Assembly (NCBI GenBank): GCA_020635905.1
Contig: JACJYV010000002.1
Span: forward strand, 1,054,001 to 1,118,000
DNA length: 64,000 bases
Reading direction: 5' to 3'
DNA from: Bacteroidia bacterium
GTDB taxonomy: Bacteria > Bacteroidota > Bacteroidia > J057 > JADKCL01
Positions 24,718 through 34,140 of this stretch are shown here, in pieces; within the stretch, counting starts at the first letter, position 1; each line of letters starts with the position of its first letter. A program made the translations under genes and the position numbers. Under the pieces are notes generated by a model, which was given only the letters and a program-made list of their open reading frames with translations, did no database searches and had not been told where the DNA came from.

Positions 24718-25395
24718 TCAGTAAAGATTGTCAATTTTTCCCTGGCTCAATTCAATTAAAAAACGACAAAAATGGCTCACTTTCAGATCATCTTCGGGTC
24801 GAAAGGCGTAGAAGTGATAATTTCCTTCCTCAAAAACTTCCAAAACCCAGACACTTCCGTCCCGCACCCCGCGGCTGATTTTTTCGTGAGGTTTTTGGAA
24901 AAAATTCAGGGCATGCAGGCTGTCGCGTAGTTGATCGCACATTTCCGCATTCAGATTGGTTTTGGATTCGAGGGCCAGGCTGGCTGGTTTGTAAATGGGG
25001 GAGCCATTTTGGTTGAATTCCTCAAAAATCGCAAGGCGATTTTTGATCAGTTTGGGCGGCCTTTTCCCTTTCAGGAGTTTGAAAGTGGCAAATCCCATCT
25101 TAAAATCGTCATCCACACGGATAATAACCGTGGGGTCCAGAGAGCGCAGCAAGGTCAGCCTGACCTGAGTTCGGCAACCCGATTTTTTGGACAAAACGGG
25201 TTCATCAGAAACCTTGACAAGGTTTCTGAAAAAAGTAAGGTTGCGCTCCTTTGAGTTGGCAATCTGGGGAAGATTTTGGGAAAAGACCTTTCCCTTGCCC
25301 ATCCAGGCTACCAGGAAAAGAGAAATAAGGAGAATTTGGTTTTTCAGGGTTGTGGGAATTGAGGTTGGGATTAAGTTAGGGAAAATTCTTTGCAA
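24718..25395 (-). CDS. Exported protein of unknown function
   Basis: 225 residues with an N-terminal hydrophobic segment (QILLISLFLVAWMG) ending near KVFSQNLPQ, a likely signal peptide preceded by an unusually long n-region. A later ATG could shorten it: M36 lies inside the hydrophobic core, so the longer form is kept. The mature part contains TQVRLTLLRSLDPTVIIRVDDDF and GVRDGSVWVLEVFEEGNYHFYAFRPEDD. No family is recognised. It lies between rfbF and the DoxX-like gene on the same strand. Confidence 0.65.
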   Translation of the reverse strand: MQRIFPNLIPTSIPTTLKNQILLISLFLVAWMGKGKVFSQNLPQIANSKERNLTFFRNLVKVSDEPVLSKKSGCRTQVRLTLLRSLDPTVIIRVDDDFKMGFATFKLLKGKRPPKLIKNRLAIFEEFNQNGSPIYKPASLALESKTNLNAEMCDQLRDSLHALNFFQKPHEKISRGVRDGSVWVLEVFEEGNYHFYAFRPEDDLKVSHFCRFLIELSQGKIDNLY

Positions 25396-25534
25396 ATGAT
25401 TTCATGGTGGTCGCTTCGAACCCCAGGGAAATTTTTCAGAAAAAATCAGATTCTGCATTATCAGGCCGCACTTCCATTCTCGCAAAATTCAACTTTCAAT
25501 CCAGATATTATTGAGCAAAAAGCAGGACAAAAAA

Positions 25535-26317
25535 TCAATCCCTCCCTTTCGCAAAATAAACCTGCCAACTCTTCTCCCCCTTTTCCCACATTTCCTCCAG
25601 GTCGAGATAGTCCTTGTACGTGTCCATGGATTTCCAGAAACCGTGGTGTTTGAAGGCAAATAATTGATTTTCGTCCGCCAACTGGCGGAAAGTTTCCCTT
25701 TCCAGGGTATGGTCGTCGGCGAGATATTGGAAAATTTCCCGCTGGAACACAAAAAATCCGCCGTTGATCCACATGTCGAGGCGGGGTTTTTCGCGGAAGG
25801 AAAGGACTTCGTCTCCGTGATTGAGATCGAGCACCCCGTATTGCAGGGTGGGGGCAAATGCAGTCAGGGTGGCGATTTTGCCGCGCTCCTGGTGAGCTTC
25901 CAGCAATTCCCCCAAATCCACATCTGAAAGTCCGTCGGCATAGGTGGCGAAGAAAGCGGCCTCCTCAATCAGGTGGCGGATGCGGAAAATGCGCCCTCCC
26001 GTAGGCGTGGATTCACCTGTGTAAACAAAACTGATTTGCCAGGGCAGCCCCCCTTCCTCAAATTCGAGGTGTTTCACATATTGCGCATCTTCCCAGTACC
26101 TGCCTTTTCCTCCGAATCGCTCCACAAAGTACCCGGTAATCATCTCGCTTTTATACCCCAGACAAAGGATAAACTGCGTGTGACCGTGGTGGGCATAATG
26201 CTGCATGATGTGCCACAGGATGGGTTCGCCCCCGATGGCCACCATGGGTTTGGGCACCTCCGTGCTGTGGTCGCGCATTCTGCGCCCTTCGCCTCCTGAA
26301 AGGATTACGGTCTTCAT
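25535..26317 (-). CDS. rfbF: Glucose-1-phosphate cytidylyltransferase
   Basis: 260 residues, the family length. The nucleotidyltransferase fingerprint is at the N-terminus (VILSGGEGRRMRDHSTEVPKPMVAIGGEPILWHIM), with the metal-binding aspartate in FFATYADGLSDVDL and GGFFVFQREIF later. The enzyme makes CDP-glucose from CTP and glucose-1-phosphate, the entry step to CDP-linked deoxysugars. The next enzyme, rfbG, is divergently placed 71 bp away. The substitution of the usual GFGTRL by GEGRRM is normal for RfbF. The RfbH dehydrase is not in the window. Confidence 0.93.
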   Translation of the reverse strand: MKTVILSGGEGRRMRDHSTEVPKPMVAIGGEPILWHIMQHYAHHGHTQFILCLGYKSEMITGYFVERFGGKGRYWEDAQYVKHLEFEEGGLPWQISFVYTGESTPTGGRIFRIRHLIEEAAFFATYADGLSDVDLGELLEAHQERGKIATLTAFAPTLQYGVLDLNHGDEVLSFREKPRLDMWINGGFFVFQREIFQYLADDHTLERETFRQLADENQLFAFKHHGFWKSMDTYKDYLDLEEMWEKGEKSWQVYFAKGRD

Positions 26318-26333
26318 TTGGGGTAAATATAAT

Positions 26334-26341
26334 TATATTTG
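26334..26341 (+). promoter_or_regulatory. -7 box (TATATTTG) in the rfbF/rfbG divergent spacer
   Basis: Exact TAnnTTTG match within an AT-rich 71-bp divergent region, 47 bp before the rfbG ATG. The reverse strand has TATATTTA at nearly the same place, so one AT-rich core may serve both genes. Confidence 0.35.
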
Positions 26342-26388
26342 TTGGGATGCCTTCGGGCGATTTCAGGGTTTATCATTGATTAGAATCC

Positions 26389-27450
26389 ATGTTTGAAGGG
26401 GTATTCAAAAGCAAAAAAGTTTTCATCACAGGCCACACAGGCTTCAAAGGCGCCTGGCTGACCCTGTGGCTGCAAACCCTGGGTGCCGAGGTTGCGGGTT
26501 TTTCAGCGGGTATTCCCACAGAACCTTCCTTGTTTTCTCTGCTAAATTTGTCCTCCACCCTGCATGATCTGAGGGGTGATATCCGCGACCAGGCGGCCCT
26601 GCAACAGGCTATTCTGACGGCCCAACCCGATTTTGTCTTTCATCTGGCGGCGCAGGCCATTGTCAGTACATCCTATCAGCAACCTGTGGATACGTTTTCG
26701 GCCAATGTGATGGGAACGGTGCACGTTTTGGATGCTTTGCGCAAGCTGGATAAACCTTGCACGGCCATTATCGTGACCAGTGATAAGTGTTATGAGAATC
26801 GCGAATGGGAATTTGGCTACCGCGAATCTGATCCGTTGGGCGGAAAGGACCCATACAGTGCTTCCAAGGCGGCTGCCGAGTTGGCCATAAATGCCTGGTA
26901 CCACAGTTTTTTTCAGGATTCGGGGGTGAGGGTGCTGTCTGTGCGCTCGGGAAATGTGATTGGAGGTGGGGACTGGGCGCCCAACCGGGTGGTGCCCGAT
27001 TGTATTCGTTCCTGGCAGGAGGGACGTCCCGTGGTATTGCGTAGCCCGGGAGCCATTCGTCCCTGGCAACATGTGCTCGAACCCTTGGCGGGGTACCTGC
27101 TGGCCGCTCAGCATGGCAGCACTAATCCAGGGCTCAACGGCCAGGCCTTCAATTTTGGCCCGCGACCCGATCAGACTTGTTCTGTGGAAGATATGGTAAA
27201 GGGTTTGGCCAGGCATTGGCCGGGATTGAAGGAGGAAAATGCCTTTATCACAACTCCCAACCTTGAATTCAAAGAATCCCGCCTGCTGAAACTCAGTTGG
27301 GAAAAAGCCTGGCAGGACCTGGGCTGGAAACCCAAACTGGTCCTGCAGACCACCCTGAAAATGACCGCAGAATGGTATCAGGCTCTGGAAAGTGGTTTGC
27401 GAGAAAACGATTTGCGGGAATTTACCCTGAGGCAAATTCGGGAGTTTTGA
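26389..27450 (+). CDS. rfbG: CDP-glucose 4,6-dehydratase
   Basis: 353 residues, extended short-chain dehydrogenase/reductase fold. The NAD-binding motif is GHTGFKGAWL (residues about 14-23). The dehydratase active site shows VTSDKCYEN with the DK pair, and the YxxxK catalytic pair is in DPYSASKAAAEL. The stretch RSGNVIGGGDWAPNRVVPD is diagnostic for RfbG. The enzyme converts CDP-glucose to CDP-4-keto-6-deoxyglucose. Together with divergent rfbF it supplies a precursor for CDP-3,6-dideoxyhexoses or branched sugars. The end product is unknown because no rfbH, reductase or epimerase is adjacent. Confidence 0.95.
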   Translation: MFEGVFKSKKVFITGHTGFKGAWLTLWLQTLGAEVAGFSAGIPTEPSLFSLLNLSSTLHDLRGDIRDQAALQQAILTAQPDFVFHLAAQAIVSTSYQQPVDTFSANVMGTVHVLDALRKLDKPCTAIIVTSDKCYENREWEFGYRESDPLGGKDPYSASKAAAELAINAWYHSFFQDSGVRVLSVRSGNVIGGGDWAPNRVVPDCIRSWQEGRPVVLRSPGAIRPWQHVLEPLAGYLLAAQHGSTNPGLNGQAFNFGPRPDQTCSVEDMVKGLARHWPGLKEENAFITTPNLEFKESRLLKLSWEKAWQDLGWKPKLVLQTTLKMTAEWYQALESGLRENDLREFTLRQIREF

Positions 27451-27538
27451 TCGAAAAGAAAGCTTGTAAATAAGATGAATCCATAAACTAATCCCTTTGG
27501 ATTAAACGTTGAACGGGAAATTGCTTAACTTTAGATGT

Positions 27539-27772
27539 ATGGATAATTATATGCATTACATTGAGGTTAATCCGGATATTATGCTCGGAAAACCTGTTGT
27601 AAAAGGGACCAGAATCACGGTTGAACAGATTCTGGAAGACCTGTCAGCGGGGGTATCTGTTGAGGAATTACTAAAAGCACATCCCAGATTAAAGTTGGAG
27701 GCCATCCGGGCTACCCTGGCCTTTGCTGCTGACGCAATAAAAGGCGAGAGGTCATATCCAATGGCACTATGA
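27539..27772 (+). CDS. DUF433-family antitoxin
   Basis: 77 residues from the ATG at 27539; an upstream TTG in frame is less likely. The core YIEVNPDIMLGKPVVKGTRITVEQILEDLSAGVSVEELLKAHPRL is the DUF433 winged-helix domain found in VapB45-like antitoxins. The next gene overlaps by 4 bp (ATGA), and its product is a DUF5615 PIN-like protein, the standard partner. It probably binds its own promoter; no clear inverted repeat is visible just upstream. Confidence 0.88.
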   Translation: MDNYMHYIEVNPDIMLGKPVVKGTRITVEQILEDLSAGVSVEELLKAHPRLKLEAIRATLAFAADAIKGERSYPMAL

Positions 27773-28122
27773 AATTTATTGCAGATGAAGGTGTTGATGC
27801 TTCAATCGTGTTTATTTTACGAGAACATGAATATGATGTGACTTACGTTGCGGAATTTGAGGCTGGTGCGACGGATTCTGAGGTAATGAATTTTTCAAAT
27901 CAGGAGAAGCGCATTCTGATAACAAGGGACAAAGATTTCGGAGAATTGGTTTTTAGGCTGAAAAAAGTTCATTCTGGAATCATCCTTGATCGCATGGCAC
28001 GATTCGATGCGAAAACCAAAGCCAAAATTATCCTGGAAGTGGTAATTCAATATAGCCAGGAATTGCTGGGCTCCTACACTGTTATTCAACCAGGAAACGT
28101 TAGAATTCGAAAAATAGAATAA
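27769..28122 (+). CDS. DUF5615 PIN-like toxin
   Basis: 117 residues. The N-terminal FIADEGVDASIV holds the first acidic residues, and RILITRDKDFGELVF holds the second acidic cluster of the PIN-like DUF5615 fold (Mut7-C/VapC45 relatives), expected to be a metal-dependent RNase. It overlaps the DUF433 antitoxin by 4 bp, which indicates coupled translation. The pair is a compact toxin-antitoxin unit between rfbG and a radical SAM gene, typical of an inserted stabilising module. Confidence 0.85.
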   Translation: MKFIADEGVDASIVFILREHEYDVTYVAEFEAGATDSEVMNFSNQEKRILITRDKDFGELVFRLKKVHSGIILDRMARFDAKTKAKIILEVVIQYSQELLGSYTVIQPGNVRIRKIE

Positions 28123-28259
28123 AGCTTCACTTTTATTCATTTGCCTTAATTGGAGCACCCGATTTTCCTTTAGGAGAGCAGCAGAAAAGTGCGATTGAAG
28201 GCGAATTTTGTGTTCTTTGGGAACTTTGTGTTAATTTTCCTGAAAGGTCTGGATGAGGA

Positions 28260-30311
28260 ATGCGAAAACCCGCCATTTACATAGCCGACTTGCGTCACAA
28301 CTACCAGGGCGTCATCTCCACAGATGCCATGCCGCTGGCGGCAGGCTACCTCAAAGCCGTCCTGGACCGTGACCTGTCCGAGGTGGAAAGCGAGGCTTTC
28401 GCCTACCCGGGCGACTTGCTGGAAGCCATGCAGAACCGTCCTCCTGCGGCCCTGCTGCTCACCAATTACATGTGGAACGAGGCCCTGAATCTGCATTTTG
28501 CAGCCCACGCCAAAGCCCTGAATCCAGGTTGCCTCACCATTTTGGGAGGTCCCAATCTGCCCATTGAGGACGATCGCAAGATCAAATATTTGCGCAGCAA
28601 ACCTTATCTGGACATCTATTGCACGGGGGAAGGTGATTTCTGGGTTGCGCAGGTGTTGGGGAAATTTCTGGAGCATAATCTTTCCATTCCTGCCTTGCTG
28701 AAAGAGGAAATCCACTCAGCACTGTACCGCAGGGACGGCGAAATCGTGGTCACGCCCATTCAGCCCCGCACCCGCAATCTCGACGAAATTCCCTCTCCCT
28801 GGCTCAGCGGGGTTATGGATAAATTTTTTGACGGGCGCCTGGCGCCCTTGTGGGAAACCAACCGCGGCTGCCCCTTTACTTGTACCTTTTGCGTGCAGGG
28901 CACGGGCTGGTACACCAAGGTGAACTATTTTTCCATGGAAAGAATCCAGGCCGAGGTGGATCACATTGGGCAACTCATTGCCCGCCACAGTCCCAACCAG
29001 AAAATGCTGCGCATTGCCGATCCCAATTATGGCATGTTTAAACGTGACATAGAGATTTCAGCCTGGCTGGGCGAAGCCCAGCAAAAATACAACTGGCCCC
29101 TCCTGATCGACGCCACCACGGGCAAAAATCAGGCGGAAAACATCATTCAGTCCATCGAAAAAGTAAACGGGGCCCTGGCCATGTACCAGGCCGTGCAATC
29201 GCTGGATACCTCTGTGCTGGAAAATATCAAGCGGAAAAACATCAAACTGGAAACCTACGAGGACATTCAGATCCACATTCGTGGACGTGGTTTGCGCAGC
29301 AGCTCTGACCTCATTCTGGGCCTGCCCGGCGAAAGTCTGCAATCCCACCTCCATTCCCTGGAAAAGCTGATCAATTCGGGCACCCACAAACTCAATAATT
29401 TTCAGGCCATGCTCTTGCTGGGTTCTGAACTGGAAATGCTGGAAGCCCGCCAACGCTACGGCTTTCAAACCCGTTTTCGCATGTTGCCCAAAAATTTTGG
29501 CGAGTACGGCGGACAGCGGGTGGTGGGGATCGAGGAAATTATCGTCTCCACTGACACCCTTTCCTTTGCAGATTATTTGCAGGCCCGGGTTCATCACCTG
29601 GCGATCTCTGTTTTCTGGAATGAGTCACGTTTTCAGGAACTGGTGGAATTTTGCGAAAGCTTTGGGCTGACTCGCTGGGATTGGCTGCGCGAAGTGGTGG
29701 TGCAAATGCAGCATTTTCCGGCCATGCAGGAGCTTTTGCAGGGATTTTTGGCTGAGACTAAAGGGGAATTATTTGCCACGGAAGCTGAAGCGCGGGAATT
29801 TTATTTGCAGGAAGAAAACTGGCAAAAGCTGGAAAGCAATCAGATCGGGGACAATCTGATCTACAAATACCGTGCATTGGGTTCATTTTGGTATTGGGAA
29901 GCTGTGGTGAAATGCGCATTTGCCGCGGCTCAAAATCTGCTGACCCATGCAGGCAGGGAGTTTCCTCTTCAGTTCTGGCAGGAACTTGAAGAGTTCTTTT
30001 ACCTGCGTCATGCACACGGGCGCACCCGTGAGGACCTGCTGGCCCCGGCCCGGGCCCATTTTACCTACGATCTGGGCTCCTGGTTGCAGGCAGGCATGCC
30101 TGCAGATCCTGAACTATTCAGGTTTGCTTCCCCCCAAGCCCTCGATTTTGCCCTTTCTCCCGAGCACCAAACCAACATCCGGGCAGCGCTCGAAACCTGG
30201 GGCTACGATCCAGCCACTTTTTCCATGCTGGTCAAAAGAATGCGGGAATCCTGGCAGGTCAGGGAAGTAAAAAAAATTGCAAAAAAAGGTCGGGTGGGAT
30301 TATCTTTATAA
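28260..30311 (+). CDS. B12-binding-domain radical SAM protein (second in region)
   Basis: 683 residues. The N-terminal cobalamin-binding-like region runs to about residue 130 (LTILGGPNLPIEDD, YCTGEGDFWVAQ). The radical SAM motif is C204-x3-C208-x2-C211 in NRGCPFTCTFC. Later motifs include LRIADPNYGMFKRD and SSDLILGLPGES. A long C-terminal domain of about 250 residues without metal motifs follows, larger than in the other radical SAM protein of this region. The reaction is unknown. The gene stands alone on the plus strand at the end of the glycan cluster. Confidence 0.85.
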   Translation: MRKPAIYIADLRHNYQGVISTDAMPLAAGYLKAVLDRDLSEVESEAFAYPGDLLEAMQNRPPAALLLTNYMWNEALNLHFAAHAKALNPGCLTILGGPNLPIEDDRKIKYLRSKPYLDIYCTGEGDFWVAQVLGKFLEHNLSIPALLKEEIHSALYRRDGEIVVTPIQPRTRNLDEIPSPWLSGVMDKFFDGRLAPLWETNRGCPFTCTFCVQGTGWYTKVNYFSMERIQAEVDHIGQLIARHSPNQKMLRIADPNYGMFKRDIEISAWLGEAQQKYNWPLLIDATTGKNQAENIIQSIEKVNGALAMYQAVQSLDTSVLENIKRKNIKLETYEDIQIHIRGRGLRSSSDLILGLPGESLQSHLHSLEKLINSGTHKLNNFQAMLLLGSELEMLEARQRYGFQTRFRMLPKNFGEYGGQRVVGIEEIIVSTDTLSFADYLQARVHHLAISVFWNESRFQELVEFCESFGLTRWDWLREVVVQMQHFPAMQELLQGFLAETKGELFATEAEAREFYLQEENWQKLESNQIGDNLIYKYRALGSFWYWEAVVKCAFAAAQNLLTHAGREFPLQFWQELEEFFYLRHAHGRTREDLLAPARAHFTYDLGSWLQAGMPADPELFRFASPQALDFALSPEHQTNIRAALETWGYDPATFSMLVKRMRESWQVREVKKIAKKGRVGLSL

Positions 30312-30345
30312 CCAGAACCTTATCCTGACCTAAAAGAAAATTCCC

Positions 30346-33336
30346 TTGGGTGTTTTGCCAACATCATCAAAATTTATTTTAATTGCCCTCCTCGTCATTT
30401 GGGGGCAATGGAGCGGCATGCAGGCACAAGGCCCTTTTTTTCAGCATTTTCAGGTGGAAGACGGGTTGGCTCAGCAAACCGTCTATTCCATTTTGCAGGA
30501 TTCCAAAGGCTATCTTTGGTTTGGCTCGGCCATGGGCGTTTCACGTTTTAATGGACTTCGCTTTGAGGTATTTACCAAGGAAGATGGCCTGGCTGAGGAG
30601 GAGATTTACAAGATTTTTGAGGATTCGCGGGGTAGAATTTGGTTCAATGGCGAAAAGAATCTTTCCTGGTACGAGGAGGGGAAATTTCACAATTTCAGGG
30701 ATACGCTCAACGGGAAATTCTCCATTCAGGGAATTTTCAGGGGCTTTTACGAACATACCAACGGAGACATTTACATTGGCACCCACCACGAAGGAGCCCT
30801 CATCGTCCGGGCTGACGGTCGCCTGGAAAAATTGTCCTATACAGATGAATCTCAGAACTGTATCTCCACTTTTATGCCCGGCCCTGCGGGCACGGTCAGG
30901 GTGATAAGCAAGGCGGGCGCCTTTCTGGTGGATGAGGTCACGGGCGAGTACCGCGACCATGCCAATGAGGAGGTCCGCATGGGCAGAGTCTCTTTTTTTC
31001 ACCACACCCGAACGGGTGAAATCTACGAAGGGTTGTTTCAGGATTTGTTCAGAATTGATTCCACCTCCCGCACAAAAGTTGATCCCGGGCCATTGACCCA
31101 AGACCTGAAGCGCATCAATTTTATCTACGAATCTCCTTCGGGCGACTTGTGGCTGGGAACCGTGGGAGGAGCATTCAGAATCAGGAATAAGATTTTTTCC
31201 GAGGAAAATATCACTCAATTTTTGCCGGCCGAACGCATTTCAGCCATCCTGCAGGACCAGGAAGGGAATTTTTGGTTTTCAACCCTGGACCACGGATTGT
31301 TTTTTGCACCCAGTTTGGCTGTAAATTTGTACGCCAATGAAGATTGTTTCGCGGTGGATCGCACCGTGAGTGTGGGCAAAAATCAGGCGGGAGACGTGTT
31401 TGTGGGAGGATTGGGGGGATATTATTCCTGCATTTCAGGTAATAAGATCTCCCGTTACCAACTGACGGATTTTCTCATTCCCAACGGGCAAAACGTGATC
31501 AAACGCATTCGCACCAGCCCCGAGGGCGATGCCTGGCTGATCAGCGACGACATGGTGACCCGTATCAGGGAGGGCAAAGCCACCAATTTTTTCCTTTCAG
31601 GCAATATGAAAGACCTGGTTTGGGATTCGCAGGGCAATCTTATCTGGTCCACCAACCGCCACGTTTACCGCATGCCTGCCGCAGATCTGGAGAATTTTCG
31701 CACCCATCCCAACACCCAGGGAAAGGAGTGGTACGAGCGGTTTATTGAGGAAAAACTGGTTACATATTCCATATTTCCGGGTTGGTCGAATGGGATACTC
31801 GTGGATGCGGGCGGAAAAATCTGGATCAACAGTGACCAGGGATTATTTGTGGTCAAAGGCAAACAAATCAGGTCGCTGGCTGAACAGATTCCCCAAAATA
31901 TGCAGGGCCCAATCCTGGATATGGTTGAAATCTTGCCCGGGGTGGTGGCCATTCTGGTTTCGTCGCGCGGGCTGATGTTAATGACGGAAAATCAACTTTT
32001 TACCCTTTCCTCAGGTTCCATTTTGCCCCGTTCCCTCTCCCGCATGCAGGCAGATGGCAAAGGAAATCTCTGGCTCAGCTCCAATGAAGGATTATTCAGA
32101 CTCAGTCCAGATCCCCACAAAGGATTAAAAGTTGAACACATTGGAATTCAGGACGGTCTGGCTTCGCCTGTCACGGAAGATTTGCTGGTGGATGGAGACC
32201 TGTTGTGGACTGTTTCTCCCAAAGGAGTCATTCAGATTGATCTGGCCGAATTTTCCCGTAAACCCTACCTGCCTCCTGTTTTCATTGAGCGGGTTACAGA
32301 GGAATCTTCAGGTCGGCCTGTATCACTGAACGAGACCCTTTCCCACACCCAAAACAACCTCAAAATTGCTTACGTGGGGCTTTCATTCCGCAATCGCAAT
32401 CACCTTTTTTACAAATACAGGCTCAGGGGGCTTTCGGGCAATTGGAACATTACCCAAAACCCAGATGTGGTTTTTTTGGCGCTGCCGCCTGGAAAATACA
32501 CTTTTGAAATCGTGGCAGGTTCGCCCCGCACGGGTTGGAGCGAAAAACCTGCGGTTTTCAGCTTCTATATTCAGCCTGCGCTCTGGCAGCGCTGGTGGTT
32601 TTGGGCGCTCGTATTCCTTGCGCTGACCAGCCTGGTTTGGAGCTTTTTGTATTACCGTTTCAAAGCGTTGCGTGAACGTGCCCAACTCATTCAAAAAACC
32701 GCTGAATCAGAGCAAAAGGCCCTGCGTGCTCAAATGACGCCTCATTTTATTTTCAATTCCCTCAACTCCATCCAACAACTGATTTCCGACGAAAACCGGG
32801 TGGAAGCCCTGAGATTTACCTCAAAGTTTTCACGGCTGATGCGCCGCATCATGGAAAATTCCCGCCACAAATTCATAACCCTCAGCGAGGAGATCGAAAC
32901 CCTGCGCCTTTACCTGGAGATTGAATCCCTGCGCTTTGAGCAAAAATTCAATTTTGAGATTGGCCTTTCTCCCGAAATCGATGCGGAGGACATTGAAATT
33001 CCACCCATGATCATTCAGCCTTACGTGGAAAATTCCATCTGGCATGGCCTGCTGCACAAGGACGGGGGCGGACTGATCTCCATTCAGTTGAAGCTGGAGG
33101 GGGATTTTCTGATTTGCTATATTGAGGACAATGGGATTGGGCGTAAGGCTTCGGGAGATTTGAAAAGCAAACACGACCAGAAACACGCTTCCGTGGGCAT
33201 GGCCCTCACCCTGGAAAGACTGGAATTGCTGGGCTCCGCGGGCAACCTTAAAAGCTCTGTTCAGGTGGTCGATTTGCACCATCCTGACGGCTCTCCAGCG
33301 GGTACCCGGGTCGAATTATATATTTTTATTGCCTGA
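30346..33336 (+). CDS. Hybrid-propeller sensor histidine kinase (Reg_prop, Y_Y_Y, LytS-like kinase)
   Basis: 996 residues. No ATG is available near the 5' end: the frame opens after a stop at 30331, and TTG at 30346 (or 30355) is the only usual start before the signal peptide (FILIALLVIWGQWSGMQAQ). Periplasmic two-component propeller repeats follow (YSILQDSKGYLWFGSAMGVSRF, YKIFEDSRGRIWF, LWLGTVGGAFRI), then a Y_Y_Y domain (YKYRLRGLSGNWN, GKYTFEIVAGSP). One membrane helix (WWFWALVFLALTSLVWSFLYY) leads to a His_kinase domain with the phospho-acceptor H in LRAQMTPHFIFNSLNSIQ, then an HATPase region (VENSIWHGLLHK, DNGIGRK). The cognate regulator starts 12 bp downstream. Confidence 0.9.
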   Translation: MGVLPTSSKFILIALLVIWGQWSGMQAQGPFFQHFQVEDGLAQQTVYSILQDSKGYLWFGSAMGVSRFNGLRFEVFTKEDGLAEEEIYKIFEDSRGRIWFNGEKNLSWYEEGKFHNFRDTLNGKFSIQGIFRGFYEHTNGDIYIGTHHEGALIVRADGRLEKLSYTDESQNCISTFMPGPAGTVRVISKAGAFLVDEVTGEYRDHANEEVRMGRVSFFHHTRTGEIYEGLFQDLFRIDSTSRTKVDPGPLTQDLKRINFIYESPSGDLWLGTVGGAFRIRNKIFSEENITQFLPAERISAILQDQEGNFWFSTLDHGLFFAPSLAVNLYANEDCFAVDRTVSVGKNQAGDVFVGGLGGYYSCISGNKISRYQLTDFLIPNGQNVIKRIRTSPEGDAWLISDDMVTRIREGKATNFFLSGNMKDLVWDSQGNLIWSTNRHVYRMPAADLENFRTHPNTQGKEWYERFIEEKLVTYSIFPGWSNGILVDAGGKIWINSDQGLFVVKGKQIRSLAEQIPQNMQGPILDMVEILPGVVAILVSSRGLMLMTENQLFTLSSGSILPRSLSRMQADGKGNLWLSSNEGLFRLSPDPHKGLKVEHIGIQDGLASPVTEDLLVDGDLLWTVSPKGVIQIDLAEFSRKPYLPPVFIERVTEESSGRPVSLNETLSHTQNNLKIAYVGLSFRNRNHLFYKYRLRGLSGNWNITQNPDVVFLALPPGKYTFEIVAGSPRTGWSEKPAVFSFYIQPALWQRWWFWALVFLALTSLVWSFLYYRFKALRERAQLIQKTAESEQKALRAQMTPHFIFNSLNSIQQLISDENRVEALRFTSKFSRLMRRIMENSRHKFITLSEEIETLRLYLEIESLRFEQKFNFEIGLSPEIDAEDIEIPPMIIQPYVENSIWHGLLHKDGGGLISIQLKLEGDFLICYIEDNGIGRKASGDLKSKHDQKHASVGMALTLERLELLGSAGNLKSSVQVVDLHHPDGSPAGTRVELYIFIA

Positions 33337-33348
33337 AAACGAACAGTT

Positions 33349-34113
33349 ATGGATACAAAAATCAGAACCCTGGTCATCGACGATGAAGATAAAAGCCGCA
33401 AATATCTGCGGCAAATGCTGACCGAATTTTGCCCTGAAGTGGAAGTGGTGGGGGAAGCAGATTCCATGCTTTCGGGTCTGGAGGCCATCGCGGAATTCAA
33501 TCCCCAGTTGGTTTTTCTGGATATAAAAATGCCTCACGGAACGGGTTTTGATTTGCTGGAACGCATTGAGGAATACGATTTTGAAGTGATTTTTACCACG
33601 GCTCACGACAATTATGCGATCAAAGCCATCCGTTTTTCTGCCCTGGATTATTTGCTCAAACCCATTGACATTGACGAACTTCAGGCCGCGGTAGCCAAGG
33701 TGAAAAAGAAAATTTCCAGCCAGTCTTCTGCCCTCGACAACCAATTGAAAATGTTTTTTGCCAACCTGAAAAACCAGGGACGGAAGAATAAACAAGTAGC
33801 TTTGCCCACCAACGAGGGCATTTTCTTCATGCCTCTGGAAGATATCCTGCGTTGCGAAGCGGACGGTTCATATACCCGCATTTACCGCACCAATAAGGAG
33901 GAAATTCTGATTTCCAAAAACCTGAAAGAGGTGGAAGGATTGCTGGATGAAATGGAATTTTGCCGCGTGCACAAATCACACCTGATTGGGCTGGCCCATG
34001 TGGTGCGTTATGTGAAAGGCAAGGGCGGGGAGGCCATCATGTCAGACGGCACGAGGGTGGAAGTTTCAATTCGCAAACGTGAAGAGTTGCTGGAAAAGCT
34101 GATGAGCAGGTAA
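33349..34113 (+). CDS. LytTR-family response regulator
   Basis: 254 residues. The receiver domain occupies residues 1-120 with the acidic pair DDED, the phospho-acceptor D58 in LVFLDIKMP, and the conserved lysine in YLLKPID. A LytTR DNA-binding domain forms the C-terminal half (IFFMPLEDILRCEADGSYTRIY, EFCRVHKSHLIGL, VEVSIRKREELLEKL). It pairs with the LytS-like kinase 12 bp upstream. Targets are not evident; LytTR regulators bind repeated short sites upstream of promoters. Confidence 0.95.
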   Translation: MDTKIRTLVIDDEDKSRKYLRQMLTEFCPEVEVVGEADSMLSGLEAIAEFNPQLVFLDIKMPHGTGFDLLERIEEYDFEVIFTTAHDNYAIKAIRFSALDYLLKPIDIDELQAAVAKVKKKISSQSSALDNQLKMFFANLKNQGRKNKQVALPTNEGIFFMPLEDILRCEADGSYTRIYRTNKEEILISKNLKEVEGLLDEMEFCRVHKSHLIGLAHVVRYVKGKGGEAIMSDGTRVEVSIRKREELLEKLMSR

Positions 34114-34140
34114 TTTTGACGGAATTCAGGGGAATTTCAC

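Noticed and set aside
25396..25534. tRNA candidate (TCGCTTCGAACCCC)
   Set aside because: Only a T-loop-like string is present; no acceptor or anticodon stem can be drawn.
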